Position numbers and translations under genes: made by a program. The notes under the pieces were generated by a model. The model was given only the letters and a program-made list of their open reading frames with translations, searched no databases and had not been told where the DNA came from. Positions 8,901 to 16,798 of a stretch of DNA of 64,000 nucleotides are shown here, piece by piece (within the stretch, counting starts at the first letter, position 1; each line of letters begins with the position of its first letter). The DNA comes from Paracraurococcus lichenis (GTDB lineage: Bacteria; Pseudomonadota; Alphaproteobacteria; Acetobacterales; Acetobacteraceae): assembly GCF_030657435.1 (NCBI RefSeq), contig NZ_JAUTWS010000008.1, forward strand, positions 62,001-126,000. Reading direction: 5' to 3'.

Positions 8901-9327
8901 CGGGTCCCATCCGACGACGGAAGTGACGGCGCTGGCGGGCAACGGGGTGGAGGTGACCGGCATGCTGAGCGTCGAGGATCTCGCCGCGCGGTACGCCGCG
9001 GCCCGGGTTGCGGTGGTGCCCCTGTGCTTCGGTGCCGGCGTGAAGCTGAAGGTGGTGGAGGCCCTGCAGCAAGGCCTGCCGCTGGTCACCACGCCGGTCG
9101 GCGCGCAGGGTCTGCCGGGGCTGGAGCAGGTGCTTCCCGTCGTCGAGGCTCCGCAGGCCATGGCGGAGGCGCTGATCCGCCTGCTGCAGGACGATGCCGC
9201 GTGGCGCGAACAATCGGCGCGGCAGTCGGAGTTTGCCGAGGCGCGCTTCTCCCGCGAGGCACTCGGCGAGAGCCTCCTGTCGGCCTTGACCGCCCCGGCT
9301 ACCGGCCGTGCGGTTCTGGCGGCGTGA
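5983..9327 (+). CDS. Three-part methyltransferase / coiled-coil / GT2-GT4 glycosyltransferase
   Basis: A 1114-residue protein. Residues about 20-200 are a class I SAM methyltransferase (VLDVAAGEGYG near 55, then a post-II motif RPGGLLIISTP). Residues about 255-385 are an Ala/Glu-rich coiled coil with an internal 28-residue (84-bp) repeat. A GT2 domain starts at VSVIIPTYG (about 477), with LNNDTEL as its DxD-type site and FAPAYCEDTDLAFR as its acceptor-side motif. The C-terminal third looks like a GT4 transferase (GAGVKLKVVEALQQGLPLVTT). Such proteins decorate surface polysaccharide or glycoprotein. The start is a TTG; no ATG fits this frame nearby. It stands alone, with no polysaccharide export genes beside it. 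Confidence 0.82.
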   Translation: MLSTECLEIVPREAARRPLAFTGERLTSAIAGQVAVEHQHRYLLARDYCRGRDVLDVAAGEGYGTALLSQVARSVIGVEIDAATVGAAGREFGRGNLRYLCADARSLPLPDACVDVVVSFETLEHFDRQDHFLDECRRVLRPGGLLIISTPDKAVYSAPGAPPNPFHVRELDRPEFEELLCARFANCAIATQRPLIGSAILGEGRLAPRVFDAEPDDRFAAAAHLTRAPYLIAFASDADLPSPVASLLISRDDLDTDLAMRREAEAQARDALARAADAAAALADSQAGATEAATRAAEAEARLADAAMRLAEAESRLAEAGARAAGAERGLADAAVRAAETESRLAEAEARAANAVAQRAAAEARAAELAMQFHAFEASLAGRAARRVQHWAARRPRAMRLLRRATLLGWWTLRGQLPMRVGLWLRHRRRLREIGAPKPEADTDIGRSREAPRPETCAKLPLPSDIRLPPASATPLVSVIIPTYGQVGFTLRCLASIAAAPPRAGIEVIVAEDASGDPAIASLREVTGITLRENAANLGFLRSCNAAAATARGRFLLFLNNDTELLPGAIDALVELAQARPDAGLVGARLVYPDGRLQEAGGIVWQDASAWNYGRFDDPRRPEFNYVREVDYVSGAAILVRRDVFEQLGGFDDIFAPAYCEDTDLAFRIRAIGLKTLYQPRAVVVHHEGISHGTDTTSGVKAYQVRNQAVMRDRWAGVLLAEHFPNGQQVLRARDRAHGRPVALVIDHKVVEPDRDAGSRTTLEHMQALLRAGWVVKFWPDNGYPTPGYTEALQDLGIEVLHGPWSGSFADWIAANGGQIDDVILNRPTLETDYLSLIRASSHARVAYYGHDLHFARMRREAEVTGIPETGRRAELMLSAELRLWAGSDVVLYPSEEEAAEVRRLAPGTDARVVLPFAFAEFPRRSVVPPPDGGILFVAGFAHRPNVDAAVWLVREILPLVRQVRPGVGLVLAGSHPTTEVTALAGNGVEVTGMLSVEDLAARYAAARVAVVPLCFGAGVKLKVVEALQQGLPLVTTPVGAQGLPGLEQVLPVVEAPQAMAEALIRLLQDDAAWREQSARQSEFAEARFSREALGESLLSALTAPATGRAVLAA

Positions 9328-9474
9328 CGGCATAGGTTCGGCCTGGACCGGGTTGGCCGGCGCGCGAGCGCATGGCCGCCCGGCCGAGGGGCGGTGACCG
9401 CCGTGACGGGCAGGAATGCCGTCGCGTGCCGGCAGGACTGAGGGCGGACGCCCTGGGCGCCGGGCCCGCCTGCC

Positions 9475-10548
9475 CTACCCCAGCAACTGCCCGATCACCC
9501 GCGCCGTGTAGTCCACCACCGGGATCACCCGGCCGTAGTTGATCCGTGTCGGCCCGATCACGCCGATCGCCCCCACGATCCGCTCCTGCCCGTTGCGGAA
9601 GGGCGCGACGACCATGGACAGGCCGGCGGTGTCGAACAGCCCGCTCTCGGCGCCGATGAAGATCTGCACGCCCTCGCCGCGCTGGGCGAGTTCGAGCAGG
9701 CGGAGCACCGTCTCCTGCGCCTCCAGCCGCTCGAACAGCGCCTGGATCTCCTGCACGCGGGCGAGCTGGTCGAGGTTCTCGAGCAGCCGCGCCTGGCCGC
9801 GGACGATGAGGCTGCCGGCGCCGCCGCCGGCCCAGGTGGCCAGCCCCGCCGCGATCACCTGCTGGGTCAGGACATCGAGGGCGGTGCGGTTGGCCGCGAT
9901 CTCATCCGTCACCTTGGCCCGCGCCTCCTCCAGGCTGCGGCCGGCGAGGCGGGCATTCAGGTAGTTGCTGGCCTGGGCCAGGGCGGAGGGCGGCAGGCCG
10001 GCCGGCACCTCGATCACCCGGTTCTCGACCTGGCCGTCATCGGTGACCAGGACGACGAGGGCACGCCCGGGGCCGAGGGCGACGAACTCCATGTGGCGGA
10101 TATGCCCCTCGCTCTTCGGCGCCACCACCAGCCCGGCGGCGCCGGCGAGGCCGGAGAGCATCTGCCCGGCCTCGGCCAGGGTCTCCTGCAGGGAGCGGCC
10201 GGAGGCGGCGCAGCGGGCGGCGATCGCCTCCCGTTCCCTCTCGCCGAGGTCGCCGAATTCCAGCAGCCCGTCGACGAAGAGCCGCAGGCCGCGGTCGGTC
10301 GGCAGCCGCCCCGCGGAGGTATGCGGGGCATAGAGGAAGCCGGCCTCCTCCAAGTCCGCCATCACGTTGCGGATGGAGGCGGGGGAGAGGCCAAGAGGCA
10401 GGCGACGGGACAGGGTGCGCGATCCCACCGGCTCGCCGGTCAGGACATAAAGTTCGACGAGCTCGCGCAGGATGGTCGCGCTGCGGCTGTCAAGGCCCGC
10501 GATGGAGGCCCCCGCGGCGCCGGCGAGCGCTTTCGGTGACGTCATCAT
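9475..10548 (-). CDS. hrcA: Heat-inducible transcription repressor HrcA
   Basis: A 357-residue protein with the HrcA N-terminal winged helix (ILRELVELYVLTGEPVGSRT, then LSPASIRNVMADLEEAGFL and HTSAGRLPTDRGLR) and the GAF-like dimerisation and C-terminal domains. HrcA binds CIRCE operators and represses groESL and often dnaK/grpE. The grpE gene that usually follows is absent; the downstream neighbour converges. I see no CIRCE inverted repeat in this window. I use the ATG at 10548; a GTG at 10575 in the same frame is possible. Confidence 0.9.
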   Translation of the reverse strand: MMTSPKALAGAAGASIAGLDSRSATILRELVELYVLTGEPVGSRTLSRRLPLGLSPASIRNVMADLEEAGFLYAPHTSAGRLPTDRGLRLFVDGLLEFGDLGEREREAIAARCAASGRSLQETLAEAGQMLSGLAGAAGLVVAPKSEGHIRHMEFVALGPGRALVVLVTDDGQVENRVIEVPAGLPPSALAQASNYLNARLAGRSLEEARAKVTDEIAANRTALDVLTQQVIAAGLATWAGGGAGSLIVRGQARLLENLDQLARVQEIQALFERLEAQETVLRLLELAQRGEGVQIFIGAESGLFDTAGLSMVVAPFRNGQERIVGAIGVIGPTRINYGRVIPVVDYTARVIGQLLG

Positions 10549-10699
10549 CGGTCGGCTCGGGTCGAGGCGTGACACAAAGGGAGGCTAGGGAGGGGGGGCG
10601 CGAGCGTCAACCGTCCTCCTTGCCGCCTGCGGTAACCCATGCCGGCAACATGGGGTGGCTGCGGACGTAGTTCAAAGGTGGATCGTCAGCTTCCCAACC

Positions 10700-10880
10700 C
10701 TGCCGGGACGCTCTCCTTCCGGTGGCGGCGCAGCGCGAGGAGATTGCCCGCCGCAAGCGACTGAATGGCCGGCCGGCGATCAAGCCGAGCGGCATGGAGC
10801 AGGCCACCGAGCCGAAGCCGCCGTGCGCCGGTAAGAGCCGCCGCCGGCGCGGCAAGGTGGCGCCGCGTCGGCTCGAAGTT
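10700..10880 (+). pseudogene. Transposase N-terminal remnant (IS66/TnpC-like)
   Basis: One frame reads EEIARRKRLNGRPAIKPSGM followed by EQATEPK and an RRRRGK basic run. This pattern is characteristic of the N-terminal region of an IS66-like transposase common in Acetobacteraceae. Similarity stops after about 60 codons, and the frame then runs antisense through the neighbouring gene. No catalytic domain or inverted ends are visible. I read it as a leftover fragment; the family assignment rests on recalled sequence style. Confidence 0.5.
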
Positions 10881-10960
10881 GCGGATCCGACACGTCGTCG
10901 CGGATCGGCAAGCCCCTCGCGCTCATCCCGTGCTGCCCTCAGGGTCGGACAGCACGAGAC

Positions 10961-11187
10961 TCACGCCGCCCCGCGCCGCCGCAAATCACCGCCAAGCCGG
11001 AACATCCGCACGGCGGTATCACAGGCGATCGCGGTGCAGGCGCTCGCCGTCAGCCCCTCCGCCTGGGCGGGATCGGGGGCGAGGTGGAGATGGGCGAGGA
11101 GGATCTGTCCGGGGCGGAGGCGCCGCCAGACCTCCGGCTGCGGCTCCTTCACCTTGACGACGAGGTCCGCTGCGCCGGCGCGGGGAG
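10961..11187 (-). pseudogene. Alanine dehydrogenase fragment
   Basis: Read leftward from about 11187, the frame gives AADLVVKVKEPQPEVWRRLR, then PGQILLAHLHLAPDP and CTAIACDTA. This corresponds to residues about 65-120 of alanine dehydrogenase (the VKVKEP and HLA segment before the NAD-binding domain). After CDTA the similarity stops and the frame ends. The N-terminal part is missing because the next gene's stop codon lies at 11190. There is neither a start nor a catalytic domain, so this is a decayed fragment. Confidence 0.7.
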
Positions 11188-11189
11188 CC

Positions 11190-12248
11190 TTACCCCGCCG
11201 CCTGGGTGTCCCGCGGCACCACCCGGTTCGCCAGGCGCAGGAGCTCCGCCCGGATCTCCTCCCCGGCGAAGGGGATGACCTCCGGCACGCTCAGCCGCGT
11301 CAGCTCGTCGAAGAGCTGGTCGGTCCGCCGCAGGGTGCGGGCGAGGTCCTGGGTCACCCGCACCGTCTGGTGCGTGTTGCGCGCGACGGCCAGGTCGGCG
11401 CGCGTCCGCGCCACCGCCACCGCCAGCCGCTGCAGCTTCTGGCGGAAGCGCTCCTGCGCGATGGCGATCGCCTCCAGCGCCACGCCCTGCGCCGCGGCAT
11501 TGGCCTCCAGCAGGGCGCGCCGGGCGCCGTCGCGCTCGGCCGCGCGCAGCCGGGCGGTCTCCCGCTGCAGGGTGCGGGTCTCGGCGAGGCGGGCCTGGAT
11601 GGCGGGCACGTGCTCCTCCCGGATCCGCGCCACCACGCGCTCCTGCACCACCAGCAGCGTCTCGAGGAAGAGGACGGCATAGCCGTAGTAGCGCGCCGCC
11701 GAGTCGGGGTCGGAGCGGTCGGGCAGCAGCACGGCGAGCGCGGCCATCACCTCCCGCAGGCTGACGACGCAGGAGATCAGGCCGATATCGTCGTCGCCGC
11801 CCGGCAGCATGGCCAGCGCCTCGAGCTGCGCCTCGGTCAGCGGCACCCGCGCCGCCTCGAAGGCGGCGCGCAGGCCCTGATGCGCGCGGGTCAGCGCGGC
11901 CTCGGCCTCGCGGGTGGCCTGGCCGGCACGCTGGACCTCGGGCGCGGTGGCCGCGGCCGCGGCCCCGACATCCTCGCGCAGCCGCGCCTCGGCCGCGCGG
12001 GCCTCGCGCAGCGCGGCTTCGGCGCCGCGCAGGCGGTCACGGGCGGCGGCGAGCGGCCCGGCCTCGAGCAGCGCGATCATCTCCCGCTGCAGGGCGGCGA
12101 GGTCGCGCTCGGCCGCGGCGCGGTCGCGGCCGATCCAGCGGCGCTCGGGCAGGCTCTCCTGCTCGGCGCGCACGTCCTCGATCCGCCGGGCGAGCGCGAT
12201 GGCCTTCGCGTCGCGCGGCGGGTCGCGGCGCGCAAAGGGCCAGATCAT
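11190..12248 (-). CDS. Hypothetical coiled-coil protein
   Basis: I do not recognise the family. The 352-residue protein starts at MIWPFARRD, with GGAG a suitable distance upstream of the ATG at 12248. Most of it is charged, Ala/Arg/Glu-rich helix (about 20-130 and 210-320) consistent with coiled coil. A less regular middle section (about 150-200: PGGDDDIGLISCVVSLREVM) lies between. There is no signal peptide and no clear membrane segment. It may be a cytoplasmic scaffold, but nothing in the neighbourhood gives a role. An in-frame extension to 12290 is possible. Confidence 0.65.
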   Translation of the reverse strand: MIWPFARRDPPRDAKAIALARRIEDVRAEQESLPERRWIGRDRAAAERDLAALQREMIALLEAGPLAAARDRLRGAEAALREARAAEARLREDVGAAAAATAPEVQRAGQATREAEAALTRAHQGLRAAFEAARVPLTEAQLEALAMLPGGDDDIGLISCVVSLREVMAALAVLLPDRSDPDSAARYYGYAVLFLETLLVVQERVVARIREEHVPAIQARLAETRTLQRETARLRAAERDGARRALLEANAAAQGVALEAIAIAQERFRQKLQRLAVAVARTRADLAVARNTHQTVRVTQDLARTLRRTDQLFDELTRLSVPEVIPFAGEEIRAELLRLANRVVPRDTQAAG

Positions 12249-12318
12249 CGGGGAGACTCCTCCGCGCCGGTCCGCAACAGGTGGCAGCAAAGCCCTGCCG
12301 CGCGCAAGGCCGGCGGGG

Positions 12319-12672
12319 TCAATCGACCGGCAGGAAGATGAAGACCACCGCCGCGACCAGGCAGCCCATGGCGGCGACGTAGGTCCAGCGCAGCGGCTCC
12401 CCCAGCACCAGCACGGAGAAGCCGGCGAAGACCGAGAGGGTGATGACCTCCTGCATCACCTTGAGCTGCTGCCCGGAATAGGCGCCGCCCTCGTAGCCGA
12501 TGCGGTTGGCCGGGACGGCCAGGCAGTACTCGAAGAAGGCCATGCCCCAGGAGATCAGGATCGCCATCCACATCGCCCAGCCCGGGCGCTTGAGGTGGCC
12601 GTACCAGGCGAAGGTCATGACGATGTTGCTGCCGATCAGCAGCAGGGGCGGGAGGAAATGGGAGGGGGTCAT
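12319..12672 (-). CDS. DMT-family small membrane protein (DUF486)
   Basis: A 117-residue integral membrane protein with four hydrophobic helices. It carries the DUF486 hallmarks SNIVMTFAWYGHLK near the N-terminus and the central FEYCLAVPANRIGY. The family belongs to the drug/metabolite transporter superfamily, with no established substrate. The start at 12672 follows a purine-rich stretch, and an upstream extension is unlike protein. It is divergent from the nucleotidyltransferase gene at 12774, and the interval between them contains a 13-bp palindrome. Confidence 0.85.
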   Translation of the reverse strand: MTPSHFLPPLLLIGSNIVMTFAWYGHLKRPGWAMWMAILISWGMAFFEYCLAVPANRIGYEGGAYSGQQLKVMQEVITLSVFAGFSVLVLGEPLRWTYVAAMGCLVAAVVFIFLPVD

Positions 12673-12749
12673 GCGGGCTCCTTGCGTCGCCCGAACGCTA
12701 GGGAAAGCGGCAGCGTTGCCAAGCCTGCGGCCGTTGCGGTGCCCGATGC

Positions 12750-12783
12750 CGTTACCCATAGTAAAGTCCCACTATGGGTAACG
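12750..12783. promoter_or_regulatory. 13-bp perfect palindrome over a start codon (putative operator)
   Basis: CGTTACCCATAGT (12750-12762) and its exact complement at 12771-12783 flank an 8-nt spacer. The right arm contains the ATG at 12774 of the nucleotidyltransferase gene. It lies in the interval between two divergent genes. It is A+T-richer than its surroundings and not followed by T-runs. An operator, or an mRNA hairpin that hides the start, are both plausible. Confidence 0.6.
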
Positions 12784-13843
12784 CGCCCCGCCTCGATCCC
12801 TCCCTCCAGGCTGCCTGGCTCGACCTGGCGGAGCGCGCCCATGCCGCCGCCCTGCCGGTCGGCGAGGAGGGCGTGTTCGTCCGCCGCGAGATCCGTGGGC
12901 GCGGCTACCTCTATCATCGGGTCTACGATGCCACGGCAGGCCGGCAGCGCGACCGCTACCTGGGGCCCGAGACGCCGGAACTGCAGGCGCGCATTGCCAC
13001 CGCCCGCACGATGCGGGATGCCGGGCGCGAGCGCGCCGCGCTGGTACGTTCCCTGGTCGCGGGCGGCCTCCCGGTGCCGACCGCCGGCATCGGCCGTGTG
13101 CTGGCCGGACTGGCGGAGGCCGGGCCGGGCTGTTCCGCCTGCGAGCGGTGCTCGTCGGCACGCAGGCCTTTGCCGCCTATGGACCGCTGCTCGGCGTCAG
13201 GCTCGGCCGTGCGCTGCAGCAGACCATGGATGTCGACGTGGCGCAGACGCCCGATGTCTCGGTCGCGGTTCAGGACAGGCTGGACCTGCCCCTGGAGGAG
13301 ACCTTGCAGCGGGTGGATCCCGGCTTCGCCGCCATTCCCGGCCTCGATCCGCGTGAGCCGCCCTGGCGCTTCGCGGCTCCGCCCGGGCTGCGGCTGGAAG
13401 TGCTCACGACGCGCCGCGGCCGCGGCGGCAGGGGCGGCGTCGTGCCGCTGCCGGCGCTGCAGGCCGGCGGGCAGGTGCTCGACTTCCTCGATTTCACCCT
13501 GCGCGATCCCGTCCCGGCGGTGGTGCTGCACGGCACGGGCATCCCGGTGCTGGTGCCCGACCCGGCGCGCTACGCAGTACACAAGCTGATCGTGAGCGTG
13601 CGGCGGAAGGACCTCGCGCAGGCGAAGTCGGCGAAGGACGTGGCACAGGCCGCAGCGCTGGTGGAGGTGCTGGCGGCCGACCGGCCCGACTACCTCGTCG
13701 CGGCCTGGGAGGAGGCCTGGGCGCGCGGCATGGCCTGGCGCCGGGCCCTGGAGGAGGGCGCGACCCGCCTGCCCGCGGCGACCCGTGGGCTGCTGCCTAT
13801 CCCCGCCCCTCGGCCGGCAGCGCCCGCAGCAGGTAAAGCATGA
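12774..13843 (+). pseudogene. GSU2403-family nucleotidyltransferase-fold protein, frameshifted
   Basis: Two frames together make one protein. The first runs from the ATG at 12774 through DRYLGPETPELQARI to AGLAEAG, near 13115. The second picks up from about 13130 with LFRLRAVLVGTQAF and runs through DVDVAQTPDVSVAV, LDFTLRDPVPAVVLHG and ARYAVHKLIVSVRRKD to the stop at 13843. Adding one base (or removing two) in GCCGGGCCGGGCTG restores a continuous frame of about 356 residues. The family has a nucleotidyltransferase fold and an unknown role, with some resemblance to toxin-antitoxin AbiEii-like proteins. Either the gene is broken or the base call is wrong. Its 3' end overlaps the converging permease gene by 47 bp. 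Confidence 0.75.
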
Positions 13844-15074
13844 TGCCCATCGCCGGCAGCGCCGCCGCCGTGGTCAGCAGGAAGAAGTCCGGCCAGCCCA
13901 GCCAGCGTGCCGGGTAGCCGGAGAAAGCGCCCAGCGTCCGCGTGGCGAAGACGGCAAGTGAAGACAGCAACGCATACTGGGTGGCGCTGAAGGCTCGGTT
14001 CGTCAAGCTCGAGAGGTAGGCGAGGAAAGCGGCGTCGGCGAGGCCGTCAGTGAAGTTCTCGATGCCTACCTGGGCCCATAGCATCGGCATCGAATGGCCG
14101 GTCCGTGCCAGGGCGACGTACATCAGATTCGACAGCATCTGCCCGAGGCCGGTGGCAACGAGGGCGCGCGCGATGCCGATTTGGGCGATCAGCCAGCCGC
14201 CGGACAGGGCGCCGAACAGGATGGCGGCAAGGCCGAAGACATTGCCGACGGCGGCAAGCTCGACCCCTGTGAAGCCGAGTTCGGTGTAGAAGGACGGCGT
14301 CATGACGCCGGCGAGCGCCTCGCCCAACTTGAACAGCACGATGAAAAGCAGGATCGCCAGCCAGTGCGGTCGCCGGACAAAATCAAGGAAGGGATCAACG
14401 ACGGCAACGCGGATCCGACTCCGCCAATCTGCCGGGGCCACCACCTGGGCGGTTGGCTCCGGCGCCAGCAAGACTGCGACGAAGCCGATGCCGACCAAGC
14501 CAGCACTGTAGCAGAAGGCGACAGGCCAGCCGAAAAACTGCGCGATGGCGAGCACGCCCGCATTGCTCGCCAGCAGGGCGGCACGATAGCCCCATACATA
14601 GAGCGCAAGGCCATAGCCCTGCTCTCGCTCCTCCAACACATCGATTCGGTACGCATCGATGACCACGTCTTGGCTGGCCGAGAGGAAGGCGACTAGGGCC
14701 GCAATAGCGAAGGTCAGGGTGACGTCCGTCGCCGTTGGTGCCGTGAAGCCGAGCAGCAGGACGGCCAGCGCCAAGAGCGGGTGGATGCTCGCCAGCCAGC
14801 CGCGCCGGCGACCGAGCGCGCGGAAGGCCGGCGGCGGGACGTGGTCGAGGACCGGAGCCCAGAGGAACTTCAGGGAATAGGCCAAGCCAAGGGCTGCAGT
14901 CGCGCCCACCAACTCAATCGGTATCGCCGATTCCGCCAGCCAGCGTCGCAGGACGAAGCCGCTGAGCGGCAGGGGCACGCCGGCGGAGAAGCCGAGCGCA
15001 AGAAGCACGAGGAAGCGCCGGTCCCGCCACGCGGTGCGGGCGGGAGCGACGGAGACGGGGACGCCATCGGCCAT
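13797..15074 (-). CDS. AmpG-like MFS muropeptide permease
   Basis: A 425-residue protein with about 12 hydrophobic helices. The AmpG-type features are LRRWLAE near residue 45, YSLKFLWAPVLD (the conserved loop 2-3 motif) and ASQDVVIDAYRID (about 140-150), followed by VWGYRAALL. AmpG proteins import anhydromuropeptides released from peptidoglycan for recycling. The E. coli protein is longer, with two extra helices. No amidase or ampD lies nearby. Base composition is slightly less G+C-rich than the neighbours. The symbol is withheld because short AmpG-like MFS members may carry other cargo. Confidence 0.78.
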   Translation of the reverse strand: MADGVPVSVAPARTAWRDRRFLVLLALGFSAGVPLPLSGFVLRRWLAESAIPIELVGATAALGLAYSLKFLWAPVLDHVPPPAFRALGRRRGWLASIHPLLALAVLLLGFTAPTATDVTLTFAIAALVAFLSASQDVVIDAYRIDVLEEREQGYGLALYVWGYRAALLASNAGVLAIAQFFGWPVAFCYSAGLVGIGFVAVLLAPEPTAQVVAPADWRSRIRVAVVDPFLDFVRRPHWLAILLFIVLFKLGEALAGVMTPSFYTELGFTGVELAAVGNVFGLAAILFGALSGGWLIAQIGIARALVATGLGQMLSNLMYVALARTGHSMPMLWAQVGIENFTDGLADAAFLAYLSSLTNRAFSATQYALLSSLAVFATRTLGAFSGYPARWLGWPDFFLLTTAAALPAMGIMLYLLRALPAEGRG

Positions 15075-15165
15075 GTGCGCCCGCTAGCAGAGCCGGCGCG
15101 CCGTGGCCATCACGGAGTTCGCGAGGCTCAGCAAACCCCTGTGGCCCTGCGTGCCGGGACCCGGC

Positions 15166-15969
15166 CTATTCGCCGATGTTCAGCAGCGCCCCGCGCTCCC
15201 GTGCGCTCTGGAACTGCCGCATGAAGACCCAGGCCATGATCGCCAGCCAGACGCCGTCCAGCAGGAAGCCCGCGACGAGGTGGCCCCAGGCGATCTCCCC
15301 CTGCAGCAGGGCGGCGCGCATGCCCTCGAAGACATGCGCCGCCGGCAGGGCGAGGGCGACCGGCTGCAGCCAGGCGGGCAGCACGCTGACGGGATAGAAG
15401 ACCGCGGCGAAGGGCGTCAGGCCGAACAGCACGGACCAGGCCAGCGCCTCCGCCCCCGCGCCGTAGCGGAGGATGAGGGAGGTGACGCCGAGCGCCACCG
15501 CCCAGCCCATCATCAGCAGCGCGGCGAAGAAGGCGACCACCACCGGGCCCATGCGGAAGATGCCGAAGCCGTAGAGCGCCCAGGCCAGGATCGCCGCCGG
15601 CGTCACGCCGACCAGGACGCGGATGACGCTCATGCCCATCAGCCCCGCCACCAGTTCCCGCGGCCGCAGCGGGCTGACGAAGACATGGCCGAGGTTGCGC
15701 GACCAGATCTCCTCGAGGAATGAGATGGAGAAGCCCATCTGGCTGCGCAGCGCCACCTCCCAGAGCAGCACGCCGCCGAGCAGCACGCCGGCGGCGACCG
15801 AGGTGACGCTGTTCTGCACCCCGGCGAGGTAGGCGGTCACGAAGCCCCAGACCACCATCTGCAGGATCGGCCAGTACATCAGCTCCAGCACCCGCGGCCA
15901 GGAGCGGCGGTAGAGCGCGAGGTGCCGGTAGACCAGGCCCCAGACGCGGCGCAGCGCGGCCCGGTTCAC
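15166..15969 (-). CDS. ABC-2 type exporter permease
   Basis: A 267-residue permease with six hydrophobic segments, resembling ABC-2 permeases of the NodJ/YadH kind. Its GTG start overlaps the TGA of the upstream ATPase gene (GTGA), so the two are translationally coupled. I recognise WSRNLGHVFVSPLRPRELV, typical of these exporters, in the cytoplasmic loop. With the ATPase it should form a homodimeric exporter complex; the substrate is unknown. A conserved loop residue pattern alone cannot distinguish drug from polysaccharide export. Confidence 0.85.
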   Translation of the reverse strand: MNRAALRRVWGLVYRHLALYRRSWPRVLELMYWPILQMVVWGFVTAYLAGVQNSVTSVAAGVLLGGVLLWEVALRSQMGFSISFLEEIWSRNLGHVFVSPLRPRELVAGLMGMSVIRVLVGVTPAAILAWALYGFGIFRMGPVVVAFFAALLMMGWAVALGVTSLILRYGAGAEALAWSVLFGLTPFAAVFYPVSVLPAWLQPVALALPAAHVFEGMRAALLQGEIAWGHLVAGFLLDGVWLAIMAWVFMRQFQSARERGALLNIGE

Positions 15970-16739
15970 GCCACGGCCTCCGCCTCGCGCTGGCGGCCGC
16001 GGGCGATGTCGAGGAAGACCTGCTCCATGTCGTCGCGGCCGTACCGCTCCAGCAGCGCCGCCGGGCTGCCCTGGTCCACCACCCGGCCCTGCTTGAGCAT
16101 GAGCACATGGTCGCAGAGCCGCTCCACCTCGCCCATGTTGTGGCTCGCCAACAGGATGGCGCAGCCGCTCTCCGCCCGGTAGCGCTCCAGCCAGGACCGC
16201 ACCCAGTCGCCGGTATCGGGGTCGAGGCTCGCGGTCGGCTCGTCGAGCAGCAACAATTCCGGGCGGTTGATCAGCGACTTGGCCAGCGCCACGCGGGTCT
16301 TCTGCCCGGCCGAGAGGTTGCCCGCCGGCCGGTCCAGCAGCTCGGTGAGCTGCAACTGCGCCGCCAGCTCGGCGATCCGCCGCTCGGCATGCGGCACGTC
16401 GTAGAGATGGGCATAGACCCGGAGGTTCTCGGCGACGCTGAGCCGCGAGGGCAGGGCGATGTAGGGCGAGGAGAAGTTCATCCGCGCCAGCGCCGCGAAG
16501 CGGTCCTTGGCCATGTCCTGGCCGAGGCAGGCGACGCGCCCGCCGCTCGGCACCAGCAGGCCGAGCAGCATGGCGATGGTGGTGGTCTTGCCCGCGCCGT
16601 TGCCGCCGAGCAGCCCCCAGGTGGCGCCGCGCGGCATGGCGAAGGAGAGGCCGTCGACCGCCGGCGGCGCATCGGACGCGTAGCGCTTGGTCAGCCCCTC
16701 GGCGAGGATGGCGGGCGCGGTATCGGCGGGAGGGGTCAT
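15966..16739 (-). CDS. ABC exporter ATP-binding protein
   Basis: A 257-residue ATPase with Walker A GGNGAGKTT (about 41-49), signature LSAGQKTRVALAK, Walker B LLLLDEPTASLD and switch histidine LASHN. It is closest in style to the YadG/CcmA-type ATPases that pair with single ABC-2 permeases. It begins 60 bp downstream of an EAL-like gene and overlaps the permease gene, so it appears to be the third gene of a four-gene minus-strand unit (19018 down to 15166). Confidence 0.9.
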   Translation of the reverse strand: MTPPADTAPAILAEGLTKRYASDAPPAVDGLSFAMPRGATWGLLGGNGAGKTTTIAMLLGLLVPSGGRVACLGQDMAKDRFAALARMNFSSPYIALPSRLSVAENLRVYAHLYDVPHAERRIAELAAQLQLTELLDRPAGNLSAGQKTRVALAKSLINRPELLLLDEPTASLDPDTGDWVRSWLERYRAESGCAILLASHNMGEVERLCDHVLMLKQGRVVDQGSPAALLERYGRDDMEQVFLDIARGRQREAEAVA

Positions 16740-16798
16740 GGCCGGCCATATGCGGGCGCGGGACCGCCCCGCCAACCCGCATTCGGCGGCCCCGGCCG

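Noticed and set aside
10722-12341. A plus-strand frame of 539 codons
   Set aside because: Only its first 55 or so codons resemble a transposase. The rest is antisense to the coiled-coil gene.
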